Positions 36,465 through 44,088 of a stretch of DNA of 64,000 nucleotides are shown piece after piece. The stretch covers positions 1,240,001-1,304,000 of the forward strand of contig NZ_VIVQ01000001.1 in the NCBI RefSeq assembly GCF_007829035.1, given 5' to 3'. The number at the start of each line of letters is the position of its first letter. Within the stretch, counting starts at the first letter, position 1. Source of the stretch: Rudaeicoccus suwonensis. Lineage in GTDB: Bacteria > Actinomycetota > Actinomycetes > Actinomycetales > Dermatophilaceae. The notes under the pieces are model-generated. The model was not told the DNA's origin and did not search any database. It saw only the letters and a list, made by a program, of their open reading frames with translations. The translations under genes were made by a program, and so were the position numbers.

Positions 36465-37696
36465 GCTACTCGACCGAGGACCGGCAACGGTTCGTGCGTG
36501 AGGATCCCGCGCTCAAACGCGCCGATCGAGACGACTTCGCCCGTGATCGTGCTCGCGTGCTGCATTCCGCCGCTTTGCGGCGGCTGGCCGCGAAAACTCA
36601 GGTCCTGCAACCGGACTCGGATGACTTCATCCGTAACCGGTTGACCCATTCTCTCGAAGTCGCACAGATCGGTCGTGAGTTCGGGCAGGCGCTCGGCTGC
36701 TCGGCGGATGTCGTCGACACCGCCTGCCTGGCGCATGACCTCGGCCATCCGCCGTTCGGCCACAACGGCGAACGTGCCCTCGACGAGCTCGCCCGCGACA
36801 TAGGTGGCTTCGAGGGCAACGCCCAGACGCTGCGCATCCTGACTCGTCTGGAAGCCAAGCGTGCCCGCCCCGACGGCACCTCCGTCGGGCTCAACCTCAC
36901 TCGCGCCAGCCTCGATGCGACATCCAAATATCCATGGTTTCGTGGCGCCAACGACGCCAGCCCCGCGAAATTCGGCAGTTACGTCGATGATCGCGAGATC
37001 TTCGAGTGGATCCGCTCGACGGCGCCGGCCGACCGGCATCAGCAGCGCTGCGTGGAGGCGCAGGTCATGGACTGGGCCGACGACGTTGCCTACTCGGTCC
37101 ACGACGTCGAGGACGGCGTGATCGCCGGGCTGATCGATGTGGGGGTGATGCGTTCGTGCAGCGAGGTCGACCACCTGGCTGACCTCGCCCACGACTTGTA
37201 CGCACCCGGTTTCGACACGGCCTTCCTCGCTGCAGCCTTCGAGCGGCTGCTCGAGTCCGGCGTCGTACCAAGCGAACACCGCCCTGACCGGCAGGGTGTC
37301 GCAGCGCTGAAGGACATGGCCAGCCGGCTCATCGGGCGCTTCGTCGGTGCGGCAGAGACCGCAACCCGTGACCGCTTCGGCCAGGGCCCGCTCACCAGGT
37401 ATGCCGCGGACGTCGTCATACCCGACACGGTTCTCGCCGAGTGCGTGATGCTCAAAGCAGTCGCTGCGCGTTACGTGATGCTCACCGACGACCGCATCCA
37501 CTTGCTCGAGCAGCAGCGCGAGGTGATCCACATGCTCGTCGACACGTACCGCCGCCGACCCGAGCTGCTCGACCCGATGCTTGCGCCTGACTTCGCGCAC
37601 GCGCCCGACGATGCGGCCGGGACCCGGGTGATCATCGACCAGGTCGCCTCGCTGACCGACAAGCGTGCGTGGTCGCTGGCCAGGGAGTGGCAGTGA
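36461..37696 (+). CDS. dgt: Deoxyguanosinetriphosphate triphosphohydrolase
   Basis: This 411-residue HD-domain enzyme cleaves dGTP (and often other dNTPs) to nucleoside and triphosphate. The metal site is RNRLTHSLEVAQIGR plus CLAHDLGHPPFGHNGERAL, with the HD pair intact. WADDVAYSVHDVEDGVIAGL supplies the third metal aspartate. RDRARVLHSAALRRLAAKTQ is the conserved N-terminal nucleotide-binding region. GTG 36461 overlaps the preceding stop (GTGA). The position before dnaG is typical for actinobacteria and suggests a role in dNTP control during replication. Confidence 0.94.
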   Translation: MSYSTEDRQRFVREDPALKRADRDDFARDRARVLHSAALRRLAAKTQVLQPDSDDFIRNRLTHSLEVAQIGREFGQALGCSADVVDTACLAHDLGHPPFGHNGERALDELARDIGGFEGNAQTLRILTRLEAKRARPDGTSVGLNLTRASLDATSKYPWFRGANDASPAKFGSYVDDREIFEWIRSTAPADRHQQRCVEAQVMDWADDVAYSVHDVEDGVIAGLIDVGVMRSCSEVDHLADLAHDLYAPGFDTAFLAAAFERLLESGVVPSEHRPDRQGVAALKDMASRLIGRFVGAAETATRDRFGQGPLTRYAADVVIPDTVLAECVMLKAVAARYVMLTDDRIHLLEQQREVIHMLVDTYRRRPELLDPMLAPDFAHAPDDAAGTRVIIDQVASLTDKRAWSLAREWQ

Positions 37697-38715
37697 GCGG
37701 CGGCTGGGACCTGTCGCGGCAACCGGTGGTGGGTGCTCCGATGGCCGGCGCCGGCACACCGCAGCTTGCCGCGGCGGTCAGTGCCGCGGGCGGATTCGGG
37801 ATGCTGCCGGCCGGTTATCTGTCGACCGCCAAGTTAGGCGAAAACATCTCGCGCACAAGGGAACTCACCGATCGTCCGTTCGGCGTGAACATCTTCGTCC
37901 CCGCGCCCAGTTCCCGGCAGCGGGACGAGGCCGAGGTCCGTGCGTATGCCCATCGGCTCGCACCGGTCGCGGCGGATCTGCGAACCCACATTCCCGAGCC
38001 GCGCTGGAACGACACCGACGAGTTCGACGCGAAGGTCGATCTGCTGGTGGGGGAGCGGTTGCCGATGGTGTCGTTCGTCTTCGGGTGTCCGCCGCAGGAC
38101 GTCGTCGAACGGTTGCACTCGGTCGGCACCCGGGTCGTCACCACCGTCACCGACGCCGACGAGGCGCTGGCAGCCGTCCGCGGTGGTGCTGATGCGCTGT
38201 GCGTTCAGGGCTGCGACGCGGGCGGTCACCGTGGCACCCACACGGTCGCCGGCATCCCGAACGAGCATTCCTTGCACCACCTCTTGCGCGAGGTGCGCAG
38301 TGTGACCGGTGTGTCGCTCATCGCGGCCGGCGGAATCATGGACCCGCACGATGTCGACCTCGCGATTCGGCTCGGAGCCGTGGCCGTGCAATGCGGCACT
38401 GCTTTTCTGCTCACCGATGAGGCGGGCACCACGGTTGCCCACCGCGCCGGGCTGACCGACCCGGCCCTCGACTCACTCGTTGTCACCCGGGCGTTCAGCG
38501 GCCGACCGGCACAAGGCCTGCGCAACCGGTTCGTCGACACCTTCGACGAGCACGCCCCGTCGGTCTTCCCCATCGTCGACCAGTTGACCAAGCCGCTGCG
38601 CGCCGCCGCCGCGGCCGTGGAGGACCACCACTGGGTGAGCCTGTGGGCCGGATCGGGATGGCGTCGTGCCCGCACCGGTTCGGCGTCCGACGTCGTCCGC
38701 CACCTGTGCCCGTGA
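37693..38715 (+). CDS. Nitronate monooxygenase
   Basis: This 340-residue FMN enzyme of the 2-nitropropane dioxygenase family would oxidise alkyl nitronates. The start has VVGAPMAGAGTPQLAAAVSA and FGMLPAGYLS, and GVNIFVPAPSS is the next barrel strand. CVQGCDAGGHRGTHTV contains the catalytic histidine region (GxEAGGHxG-like), and LIAAGGIMDPHDVDLAIRLGA and VQCGTAFLLTDE are the phosphate-binding end. GTG 37693 overlaps dgt by four bases. Its link to dgt and dnaG is probably only transcriptional. Confidence 0.88.
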   Translation: MSGGWDLSRQPVVGAPMAGAGTPQLAAAVSAAGGFGMLPAGYLSTAKLGENISRTRELTDRPFGVNIFVPAPSSRQRDEAEVRAYAHRLAPVAADLRTHIPEPRWNDTDEFDAKVDLLVGERLPMVSFVFGCPPQDVVERLHSVGTRVVTTVTDADEALAAVRGGADALCVQGCDAGGHRGTHTVAGIPNEHSLHHLLREVRSVTGVSLIAAGGIMDPHDVDLAIRLGAVAVQCGTAFLLTDEAGTTVAHRAGLTDPALDSLVVTRAFSGRPAQGLRNRFVDTFDEHAPSVFPIVDQLTKPLRAAAAAVEDHHWVSLWAGSGWRRARTGSASDVVRHLCP

Positions 38716-38744
38716 GCAACGCAGCCGCCGTCGCAGCACCGCCA

Positions 38745-38750
38745 TACACT
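38745..38750 (+). promoter_or_regulatory. -10 box of dnaG
   Basis: TACACT is followed by eight bases and ATG 38759. No ribosome-binding site is visible, so dnaG appears to have its own leaderless promoter in addition to read-through from dgt. Confidence 0.5.
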
Positions 38751-38758
38751 CGGTGATC

Positions 38759-40657
38759 ATGGCGGGTCGGATCAAAGCGGAGGACGTCGAGCTCGTCAAA
38801 GAGCGCTCGTCGATCGAGGACGTCGTGCGCGAGCACGTCACACTCCGTCGTTCCGGTGCCAACCTGATGGGGCTGTGCCCGTTCCACGACGAGAAGTCGC
38901 CGTCCTTCTCGGTCAACCCCGGCGCCGGTTTCTACCACTGCTTCGGCTGCCAGAAGGGCGGCGACGTCATCTCCTTCGTCATGGAGGTCGAGCACCTGAC
39001 CTTCACCGAGGCGATCGAGCGACTCGCGGGCAAGGCCGGGGTCGAGTTGCACTACGAAGACGGTCCGCGGCCCCGTGACGAGTCGGTCGGCCGGCGCGGC
39101 CGGTTGATCGAGGCGCACCGGGTGGCTGCGGAGTTCTACGCCGAAGCCCTCATCGGTATGCCGGAGGCGCGTGCAGGGCGAGACTTCCTGCGCGCGCGCG
39201 GATTCGACAGTGGCGCGGCGGCACGGTTCGGTGTCGGGTTCGCCCCCCGCGGCGGCCAGGTGCTGGCAGATCGCTTGCGGCAGAAGGGTTTCAGTGAGGA
39301 GGAGCTGGTGCTCGGCGGGCTCGTCGGGCGTGGCCAGCGGCGCATCTACGACCGATTCCGTGGCCGCCTCGTCTGGCCGATCCGCGACATCACCGGCGAC
39401 ACCATCGGGTTCGGTGCCCGGCGGTTGTATGACGACGACCGGATCGAGGCGAAATACCTCAATACCGCCGAGACCCCTGTCTACAAGAAGCAGCAGGTGC
39501 TCTACGGCCTGGATCTGGCGAAGAAGTCGATCGCGGCAGACCGCAAGGCGGTCGTCGTCGAGGGTTACACCGACGTGATGGCTGCCCACCTGTCCGGCGT
39601 CGAGCAGGCCGTCGCCACCTGCGGCACCAGCTTCGGCGTCGACCACATCAAGTTGCTGCGGCGGCTGATCCGCGACGAGAGCAGCGGTGTGCCCGCGCGC
39701 GTCGTCTTCACCTTCGACGGAGATGCCGCTGGTCAGAAGGCCGCGCTCAAGGCCTACGAGCAGGACCAACGGTGGGCCTCACAGTCCTACGTTGCCGTCG
39801 CCGCCGACGGGCAGGACCCGTGCGAGTTGCGCCAGAGTGGCGGCGACGAAGCCTTGCGTGCGCTGATCGACGGCGCGGTGCCGATGTTCGAGTTCGCGGC
39901 ACGTATGACGATCGCCCGATTCGACCTGGATTCGGTCGAGGGTCGCGTCTATGCGACGAGGGCGGTCGCACCGATCGTGGCCGGTATCCGCGACGATGCG
40001 ATGCGCAACGCGCAACTGCACGAGGTCGCGCAGTGGCTGGGCGTCTCTCTCGAACAGATGGCGCAGGAGGTCCGCAAAGCGCCCAAGGACGGATTCGCCA
40101 AGGCAGCCGCGCAGGCAGGTCAGCGGACCCGTGACGCCGACCGCGCACCGGAGCCCGCGCCATACGAGAGCGGTATGCCGATGCCGGATCTCAGCGACCC
40201 CATCGTGCGGGCCGAGCACATGCTCCTGCAGTGCCTGGTGCAATTTCCGAGCACGATCCCCGTGCAGCAGTTGGAGCTGATCGACCCGGCCGCCTTCACT
40301 GCGCCGGCGCATCGTGCCGTCTTCGAGACGGCGCTCGCGGTCGGCATCGACACCGGCCGGTCCCAGGCCGGCTGGGTGTCGGCGATCAGCGACAACGTGC
40401 CGCAGGTCGTGCGGCCGATGGTCGCTGCGCTCGCCGTCGAGCCGTTGCCCACCAAGCTCGACAGTCAGGGTGTGCCGGACTGGCATTACGTGCGAGCGCT
40501 CATCGTCCGGGTCCGCGAGATCGCGCTGCGCCGGCAGATCGGTGAGGCGATGTCGGCACTGCGACGCAGCGACGACGCCGAGCGAAGCCGAGCCATCTCG
40601 GTGCGGCTGACGGACCTGCAGCGCACCGTCACCGAATTGCTGGCATCGCTCGAGTGA
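38759..40657 (+). CDS. dnaG: DNA primase
   Basis: This 632-residue primase has all domains. The CHC2 zinc finger uses Cys40, His43, Cys61 and Cys64 (CPFHDEKSPSFSV, YHCFGCQKGGDV). The catalytic core has FGARRLYDDD and a TOPRIM with VVVEGYTDVMAAHLSG and VFTFDGDAAGQKA. The C-terminal helicase-binding region ends with LRRQIGEAMSAL and RLTDLQRTVTELLASLE. It makes RNA primers at the replication fork. The longer open frame upstream lies inside the monooxygenase gene and is not used. Confidence 0.95.
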   Translation: MAGRIKAEDVELVKERSSIEDVVREHVTLRRSGANLMGLCPFHDEKSPSFSVNPGAGFYHCFGCQKGGDVISFVMEVEHLTFTEAIERLAGKAGVELHYEDGPRPRDESVGRRGRLIEAHRVAAEFYAEALIGMPEARAGRDFLRARGFDSGAAARFGVGFAPRGGQVLADRLRQKGFSEEELVLGGLVGRGQRRIYDRFRGRLVWPIRDITGDTIGFGARRLYDDDRIEAKYLNTAETPVYKKQQVLYGLDLAKKSIAADRKAVVVEGYTDVMAAHLSGVEQAVATCGTSFGVDHIKLLRRLIRDESSGVPARVVFTFDGDAAGQKAALKAYEQDQRWASQSYVAVAADGQDPCELRQSGGDEALRALIDGAVPMFEFAARMTIARFDLDSVEGRVYATRAVAPIVAGIRDDAMRNAQLHEVAQWLGVSLEQMAQEVRKAPKDGFAKAAAQAGQRTRDADRAPEPAPYESGMPMPDLSDPIVRAEHMLLQCLVQFPSTIPVQQLELIDPAAFTAPAHRAVFETALAVGIDTGRSQAGWVSAISDNVPQVVRPMVAALAVEPLPTKLDSQGVPDWHYVRALIVRVREIALRRQIGEAMSALRRSDDAERSRAISVRLTDLQRTVTELLASLE

Positions 40658-40751
40658 GACGATGGGCGTTCTGTTTGCCGACACGAGGAGTTGCCACCGT
40701 GCCCGACCACACTCCAGGTCGTCGTACCGTCCGCCGCGCACTTGCCCGCTG

Positions 40752-41270
40752 ATGGCCTTGTTCAAGGCGCGCACCGCGTCACTGCCCGCCGACGTCGAGC
40801 ACGCTCTGGCGCTGTCGCGCGGCGAGCGGGTGCTGGCATTCGGTGTCGATGACAACTCCGGCCAGTTCGTGGTGGCAACCACCTTCCGGTTGCTGGCCGT
40901 CGGCGACAACACGCTGCGGCTGGATCGACCTTGGCATCTCGTCGACGTCGGGCAGTGGCAGTCCGAAACTTTTACCCTCACGGTCACCTGGGTCGATCAC
41001 GCACGTGGTGACCAGTGGACTTTCGCCCGGCAGGCGACCCGTCTGCCGGAGGCATTCCGCGAGCGGGTGCAGGCGAGCGTGGTGCTGTCCGAGCCACTGC
41101 CGCTGACCGGTCCTCGCGCGAAGGGCCGTGTGGTGATCCGTCGTGAGCTGAGCACGGGGGAGTTGCTTGCACAGACCGTTCTGGGTCGGTCCACGCGCGG
41201 CGACGATCCGCAGGTCCAGGCCGCCGTCGAGCGCCTCACCGCGGACCTCAAGGAGCAAGTCGGGTTGTGA
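40752..41270 (+). CDS. Conserved actinobacterial protein next to dnaG
   Basis: This 172-residue cytoplasmic protein starts MALFKARTASLPADVEHALA and continues with LSRGERVLAFGVDDNSGQFV and ATTFRLLAVGD. The alternating strands (LRLDRPWHLVDVGQW) resemble a pleckstrin-like beta fold, and a helical C-terminus ends in ERLTADLKEQVGL. Homologues often follow dnaG in actinobacteria, from memory. No catalytic motif is visible and I assign no function. A hairpin terminator begins at its stop codon. Confidence 0.7.
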   Translation: MALFKARTASLPADVEHALALSRGERVLAFGVDDNSGQFVVATTFRLLAVGDNTLRLDRPWHLVDVGQWQSETFTLTVTWVDHARGDQWTFARQATRLPEAFRERVQASVVLSEPLPLTGPRAKGRVVIRRELSTGELLAQTVLGRSTRGDDPQVQAAVERLTADLKEQVGL

Positions 41271-41303
41271 GGAAGCGACATTCGATGAGCCTCGACGCTT
41301 CCT
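41270..41303 (+). terminator. Hairpin at the end of the dnaG transcript
   Basis: AGGAAGCG (41270-41277) pairs with CGCTTCCT (41296-41303), and inner TCGA (41282-41285) with TCGA (41292-41295), leaving a four-base bulge and a six-base loop. It starts at the last base of the preceding stop codon. No T-run follows. Confidence 0.65.
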
Positions 41304-41529
41304 GATGCGCGTGCAGGATCCGCGGAAAGTGTTGTTTGCCAACGTGATTCGAGGACAACGCGCGCCTGTCCGGGCTCTGTGATGCCCGACGAGTGTTCTG
41401 TTTTGGCAACAGCTGTGCCCAGGCTGGATTCGTCGCACGCTGACTGGAAGAGCCGATGCAGCAGAGGTCAACGAACGCTAAGAAGTAGCCGGCGCACCCG
41501 TCTCATCGACGCCGACAGGAGGACGCATC

Positions 41530-41762
41530 GTGGCCATCTCGACCACGAGGCGGCGCCCGATGCGCAATCGACTACGGGAACTACGCACGCAGCATGGGCT
41601 CTCGCGCCGCGAGTTGGCGGACCGGATCGGGTCAATGTGCAGACGGTCGGTTCGCTCGAGCACGGGCAATATTCCCCGACCGTCTATCTGGCGCTGGTGA
41701 TCGCCGAGCAGTTCGGCACCCGGGTCGACGAGATCTTCTGGCTCGACACTACGGATCAATAG
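41530..41762 (+). pseudogene. XRE-family helix-turn-helix regulator with a 1-base frameshift
   Basis: GTG 41530, seven bases after a strong AGGAGG, opens a frame reading MRNRLRELRTQHGLSRRELA then DRIG. At 41629-41631 it loses register. The next frame continues exactly where the family does: VNVQTVGSLEHGQYSPTVYL, then IAEQFGTRVDEIFWL and a TAG at 41760. Restoring one base in the GGG run gives a 77-residue protein of the small YgzD-like XRE type. The bases upstream of 41530, back to the hairpin at 41303, show no other gene. Either the gene is freshly inactivated or the run was miscalled during sequencing; no slippery heptamer that would support programmed shifting is present. Confidence 0.8.
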
Positions 41763-41786
41763 GACCGGCGGCCCGCCGCCGGTCCT
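41761..41786 (+). terminator. Perfect hairpin after the XRE gene
   Basis: AGGACCGGCGG and CCGCCGGTCCT form a perfect 11-bp stem with the four-base loop CCCG. It begins inside the TAG stop codon. There is no T-run, as is common for terminators in GC-rich actinobacteria. Confidence 0.75.
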
Positions 41787-41839
41787 AGTCGGGGCGTGCC
41801 TTGACACGTCAGGTCGATTCGGAACCGGTGAGGGTGTTT

Positions 41840-41847
41840 GCTATATT
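41840..41847 (+). promoter_or_regulatory. Extended -10 box before tRNA-Asn
   Basis: TGCTATATT (41839-41847) is an extended -10 sequence 24 bases before the mature tRNA-Asn. The TTGACA at 41801 is too far upstream (35 bases) to be its -35 partner. Confidence 0.45.
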
Positions 41848-41870
41848 TTCGGACGCGCCGCAAGGTGCGA

Positions 41871-41943
41871 TCCCCTGTAGCTCAATTGGCAGAGCATTCG
41901 GCTGTTAACCGGAGGGTTCTTGGTTCGAGTCCAAGTGGGGGAG
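41871..41943 (+). tRNA. tRNA-Asn (anticodon GTT)
   Basis: The 73-base cloverleaf is complete. The acceptor stem is TCCCCTG against TGGGGGA with two G-U pairs at positions 6 and 7. The D arm starts TAGCTCAATTGGCAGAGC. The anticodon GTT is at 41904-41906 in the loop CTGTTAA. The T arm is CTTGG-TTCGAGT-CCAAG. The discriminator base is G and CCA is not encoded. Confidence 0.95.
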
Positions 41944-42065
41944 CAACACCGGGGACCTGCTCGAACGTGATCGGCATCGGACGCGTCTGTCGTATGACGC
42001 AGGTCGTCTGCCTTCAGCGCCCGCCAGGTTCACGTGCTGGTTGCGACCCGCACCATCGCGACCAC

Positions 42066-42139
42066 GGGGCGGTAGCTCAGCCGGTTAGAGCAGCGGACTC
42101 ATAATCCGTCGGTCCTGGGTTCAAGCCCCAGCCGCCCTA
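42066..42139 (+). tRNA. tRNA-Met, elongator (anticodon CAT)
   Basis: The 74-base cloverleaf has acceptor GGGGCGG against CCGCCCT, with a G1-U72 wobble pair. The D arm is TAGCTCAGCCGGTTAGAGC, the anticodon CAT (42100-42102) lies in the loop CTCATAA, and the T arm contains GGTTCAAGC. The discriminator is A and CCA is not encoded. The D arm and loop fit elongator Met; a lysidine-type Ile2 tRNA with the same CAT anticodon is the alternative. Between the two tRNAs (41944-42065) I see no gene. Confidence 0.88.
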
Positions 42140-42256
42140 CGTTTGCCCAGGTCAGAGCGTTCTCTCTCGTCATTGTCATGACTTTCAGGACCACAGTGAC
42201 CGCAAGAAACTGGGCTTGCCGTCGCGCCCTAGGCGCATCCAGTCAGTGCGAGTCGG

Positions 42257-42604
42257 TCAGTGTGACTGGGCAGACGCCTGGATCAGGACGACACCGCCGA
42301 TGATCAGCGCCATACCGATGCCGATCTTGGCCGTCAGGGCCTCGTGGAAGAACAACGCGCCGAGCAGGGCGGTGAAGGCGACACCGACACCGGACCACAC
42401 GGCATACGCGACGCCGATCGGCATGCCCTGCCGCAGCACCACCGACAGGCAGATGAAGGACCCCAGGTAGCCCACGCCCACCGGCGCCGCCCAGATCCAT
42501 TTCTGCATCCCGTCGGAAGCTCGCAGCGACAGGGTGGCCATCACCTCGAGCACGATGGCCCCGCCGAGGGTTGCCCAGGTGCCCCACGAGATTCCTGAAT
42601 TCAT
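42257..42604 (-). CDS. Small multidrug resistance (SMR) family exporter
   Basis: This 115-residue protein has four hydrophobic helices. The membrane glutamate needed for proton-coupled export is Glu20 in GAIVLEVMATLSLRASDG. YAVWSGVGVAFTALLGALFF (core AVWSGVG) is the family signature in helix 3, and AKIGIGMALIIGGVVLIQAS is helix 4. Homologues pump quaternary ammonium compounds or guanidinium; the substrate is not decided by the sequence. The start at ATG 42604 fits the family length. It is divergent from a TetR gene, which probably controls it. Confidence 0.9.
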   Translation of the reverse strand: MNSGISWGTWATLGGAIVLEVMATLSLRASDGMQKWIWAAPVGVGYLGSFICLSVVLRQGMPIGVAYAVWSGVGVAFTALLGALFFHEALTAKIGIGMALIIGGVVLIQASAQSH

Positions 42605-42739
42605 GGCGTCACAGTACGAAAGGGCCGAGTCAGCGGCGGTGAGTGTCCACCACCGACTGACGGCCGCGGCTGTCACGACGTGCTAGCGACTTCGTCAGTC
42701 AGGCGCGTGTCGCCCCATGGCGATCCAGCTGTACGACTG

Positions 42740-42749
42740 TCAAGCTTGA
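42740..42749. promoter_or_regulatory. Palindrome TCAAGCTTGA between the SMR and tetR genes
   Basis: A perfect 10-base palindrome lies 36 bases before the TetR-family ATG, between the divergent SMR and regulator genes. It is short for a TetR operator and the flanks do not extend the symmetry, so this is only a candidate site. Confidence 0.3.
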
Positions 42750-42784
42750 GCTGTCAGTATGCCCAGAACCTTTCAGGAGTCGTC

Positions 42785-43456
42785 ATGTCCAGCTTGCGAA
42801 CCACCACATCGCTGGGGTCGAGCCCCATCGTGGACGCCGTCCGGCCGGCGGTCGACGACTCGCTCGCAACTGGAGCCGACGTGAGCCTTTCGCCGAATGC
42901 CGACGATCGTCGCGGTTACTTCGTCCAGGTGGCGTTGGAGCAGTGGGCCGAATCCGGCTACCACTCCGTGACGATGCGCAATGTCGCCGGCCGGTCGGAG
43001 TTCTCCCACGGTCTGCTGAGTTACTACTTCGGTTCGCGCGAGCAACTGGTGCGCGAGTGCCTTGACTTCAGCTGCCGCAGTCTCGCGGACAGCTTCGCCC
43101 AGGTGCCGGCCGGGCCGTTGTCCGTCGACGAGGTCGCCCACGAGATCGCCGGCTCCGTGATCGAGCGGGAGGTGCACCATCGGGTGCGCCTGGACCTGCG
43201 TAACCTGGCGATGTTCGATGAAACCGGCGCCGAGTTCAGCGAATCCTGCGACGGTGCCTACGAAGCGTCGCTCGGCGCCTTGCTGGGCCGCATCACCGAC
43301 GAGAATGGTCAGGCCGCCTTCACAGTCGATGCCACTGTGCACACTGCGATAGATGGTTTGGTGCGTCGTCAACTGAGCGAGCACGCGCCTCCGATGGTCG
43401 AGGATGGCTTGCTGGAGGAAGAGTTGGTGCGGCTGCTCAACGCTCTCGCCGACTGA
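42785..43456 (+). CDS. TetR-family transcriptional regulator
   Basis: This 223-residue regulator has a 45-residue leader, then a TetR helix-turn-helix: YFVQVALEQWAESGYHSVTM, RNVAGRSEFSHGLLSYYFGS, and REQLVRECLDFS. The rest is the helical ligand domain with a BetI/AcrR-like TetR_C pattern. It probably responds to a toxic compound and represses the divergent SMR exporter. ATG 42785 lies nine bases after TTTCAGGAG, a good ribosome-binding site. The ligand is unknown. Confidence 0.85.
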   Translation: MSSLRTTTSLGSSPIVDAVRPAVDDSLATGADVSLSPNADDRRGYFVQVALEQWAESGYHSVTMRNVAGRSEFSHGLLSYYFGSREQLVRECLDFSCRSLADSFAQVPAGPLSVDEVAHEIAGSVIEREVHHRVRLDLRNLAMFDETGAEFSESCDGAYEASLGALLGRITDENGQAAFTVDATVHTAIDGLVRRQLSEHAPPMVEDGLLEEELVRLLNALAD

Positions 43457-43501
43457 ACCTCAGGACAATTCGCAGTGGCCCGGGACGCTCACCTCTAGGC
43501 A

Positions 43502-43507
43502 TAAACT
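43502..43507 (+). promoter_or_regulatory. -10 box of the general stress protein gene
   Basis: TAAACT is followed by six bases and ATG 43514, without a ribosome-binding site, which fits a leaderless mRNA. Confidence 0.45.
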
Positions 43508-43513
43508 TCAGCC

Positions 43514-44041
43514 ATGTCGAATCAGCCGATGTCCGGCGGTCTCAGCCGCAACCGCCAGGTCCCGCCCGGCGGTCTCAACCTCGAATACCCCATGTCACTC
43601 GGCATCTTCGGTGAATACCTCGACGCGCAGCGCGCCGTGGACTATCTGTCCGACAACGAGTTTCCAGTGCAGAACTGCATGATCGTCGGCACCGAACTCA
43701 AACAGATAGAACGCGTCATCGCCCGGTTGACGTGGGGTCGCGTGCTGGCCGGAGGTGCGGCATCCGGTGCGTGGTTCGGCGCCTTCATCGGACTGATCCT
43801 GTCGATGTTCTCCAACGTGCACGTGGTGCCGGCGGTCCTGTCGACCATCATCTTCGGCGCGATCTTCGGTGCCGTGTGGGCAGCCAGCGGCTACAGCCTC
43901 ACCCGTGGCCAGCGCGACTTCCAGTCGGTGACACAAGTGGTGGCGACGAAGTACGAGGTCCTCGTCGAGCACAAGTTTGCTCAGCAAGCTCGTGAACTGC
44001 TGGATCGGATGCCCGGAGCAGGCCCGACCTTGACCAACTGA
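43514..44041 (+). CDS. General stress protein (YflT-like)
   Basis: This 175-residue protein combines a cytoplasmic N-terminal part (SLGIFGEYLDAQRAVDYLSD, NCMIVGTELKQIERVI) with two glycine-rich hydrophobic helices (GAWFGAFIGLILSMF and STIIFGAIFGAVWAASGYSL). It ends in a strand-and-helix segment, VVATKYEVLVEHKFAQQARE. This layout is that of the actinobacterial proteins annotated as general stress protein with a YflT domain. The biochemical role is unknown. It converges on the next gene across a hairpin terminator. Confidence 0.75.
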   Translation: MSNQPMSGGLSRNRQVPPGGLNLEYPMSLGIFGEYLDAQRAVDYLSDNEFPVQNCMIVGTELKQIERVIARLTWGRVLAGGAASGAWFGAFIGLILSMFSNVHVVPAVLSTIIFGAIFGAVWAASGYSLTRGQRDFQSVTQVVATKYEVLVEHKFAQQARELLDRMPGAGPTLTN

Positions 44042-44045
44042 AACT

Positions 44046-44088
44046 CCCGGGGCGCCGCTGTGTGGTACCGCCCAGCGACGCAGCCGGG
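44046..44088. terminator. Hairpin between converging genes
   Basis: GCGCCGCTG (44052-44060) pairs with CAGCGACGC (44073-44081) with one mismatch, and CCCGG (44046-44050) with CCGGG (44084-44088) outside it. It fills the gap between two converging stop codons and can serve both strands. Confidence 0.6.

Noticed and set aside
41620-41640. Programmed ribosomal frameshifting in the XRE gene
   Set aside because: No X XXY YYZ slippery heptamer and no downstream pseudoknot are visible at the break, and regulators of this family are not known to use frameshifting. A one-base deletion or a miscall in a G run is simpler.
41801-41806. TTGACA as the -35 box of the tRNA-Asn promoter
   Set aside because: It is 35 bases from the TATATT -10 box, twice the usual spacing. 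An extended -10 (TGCTATATT) explains the promoter better.
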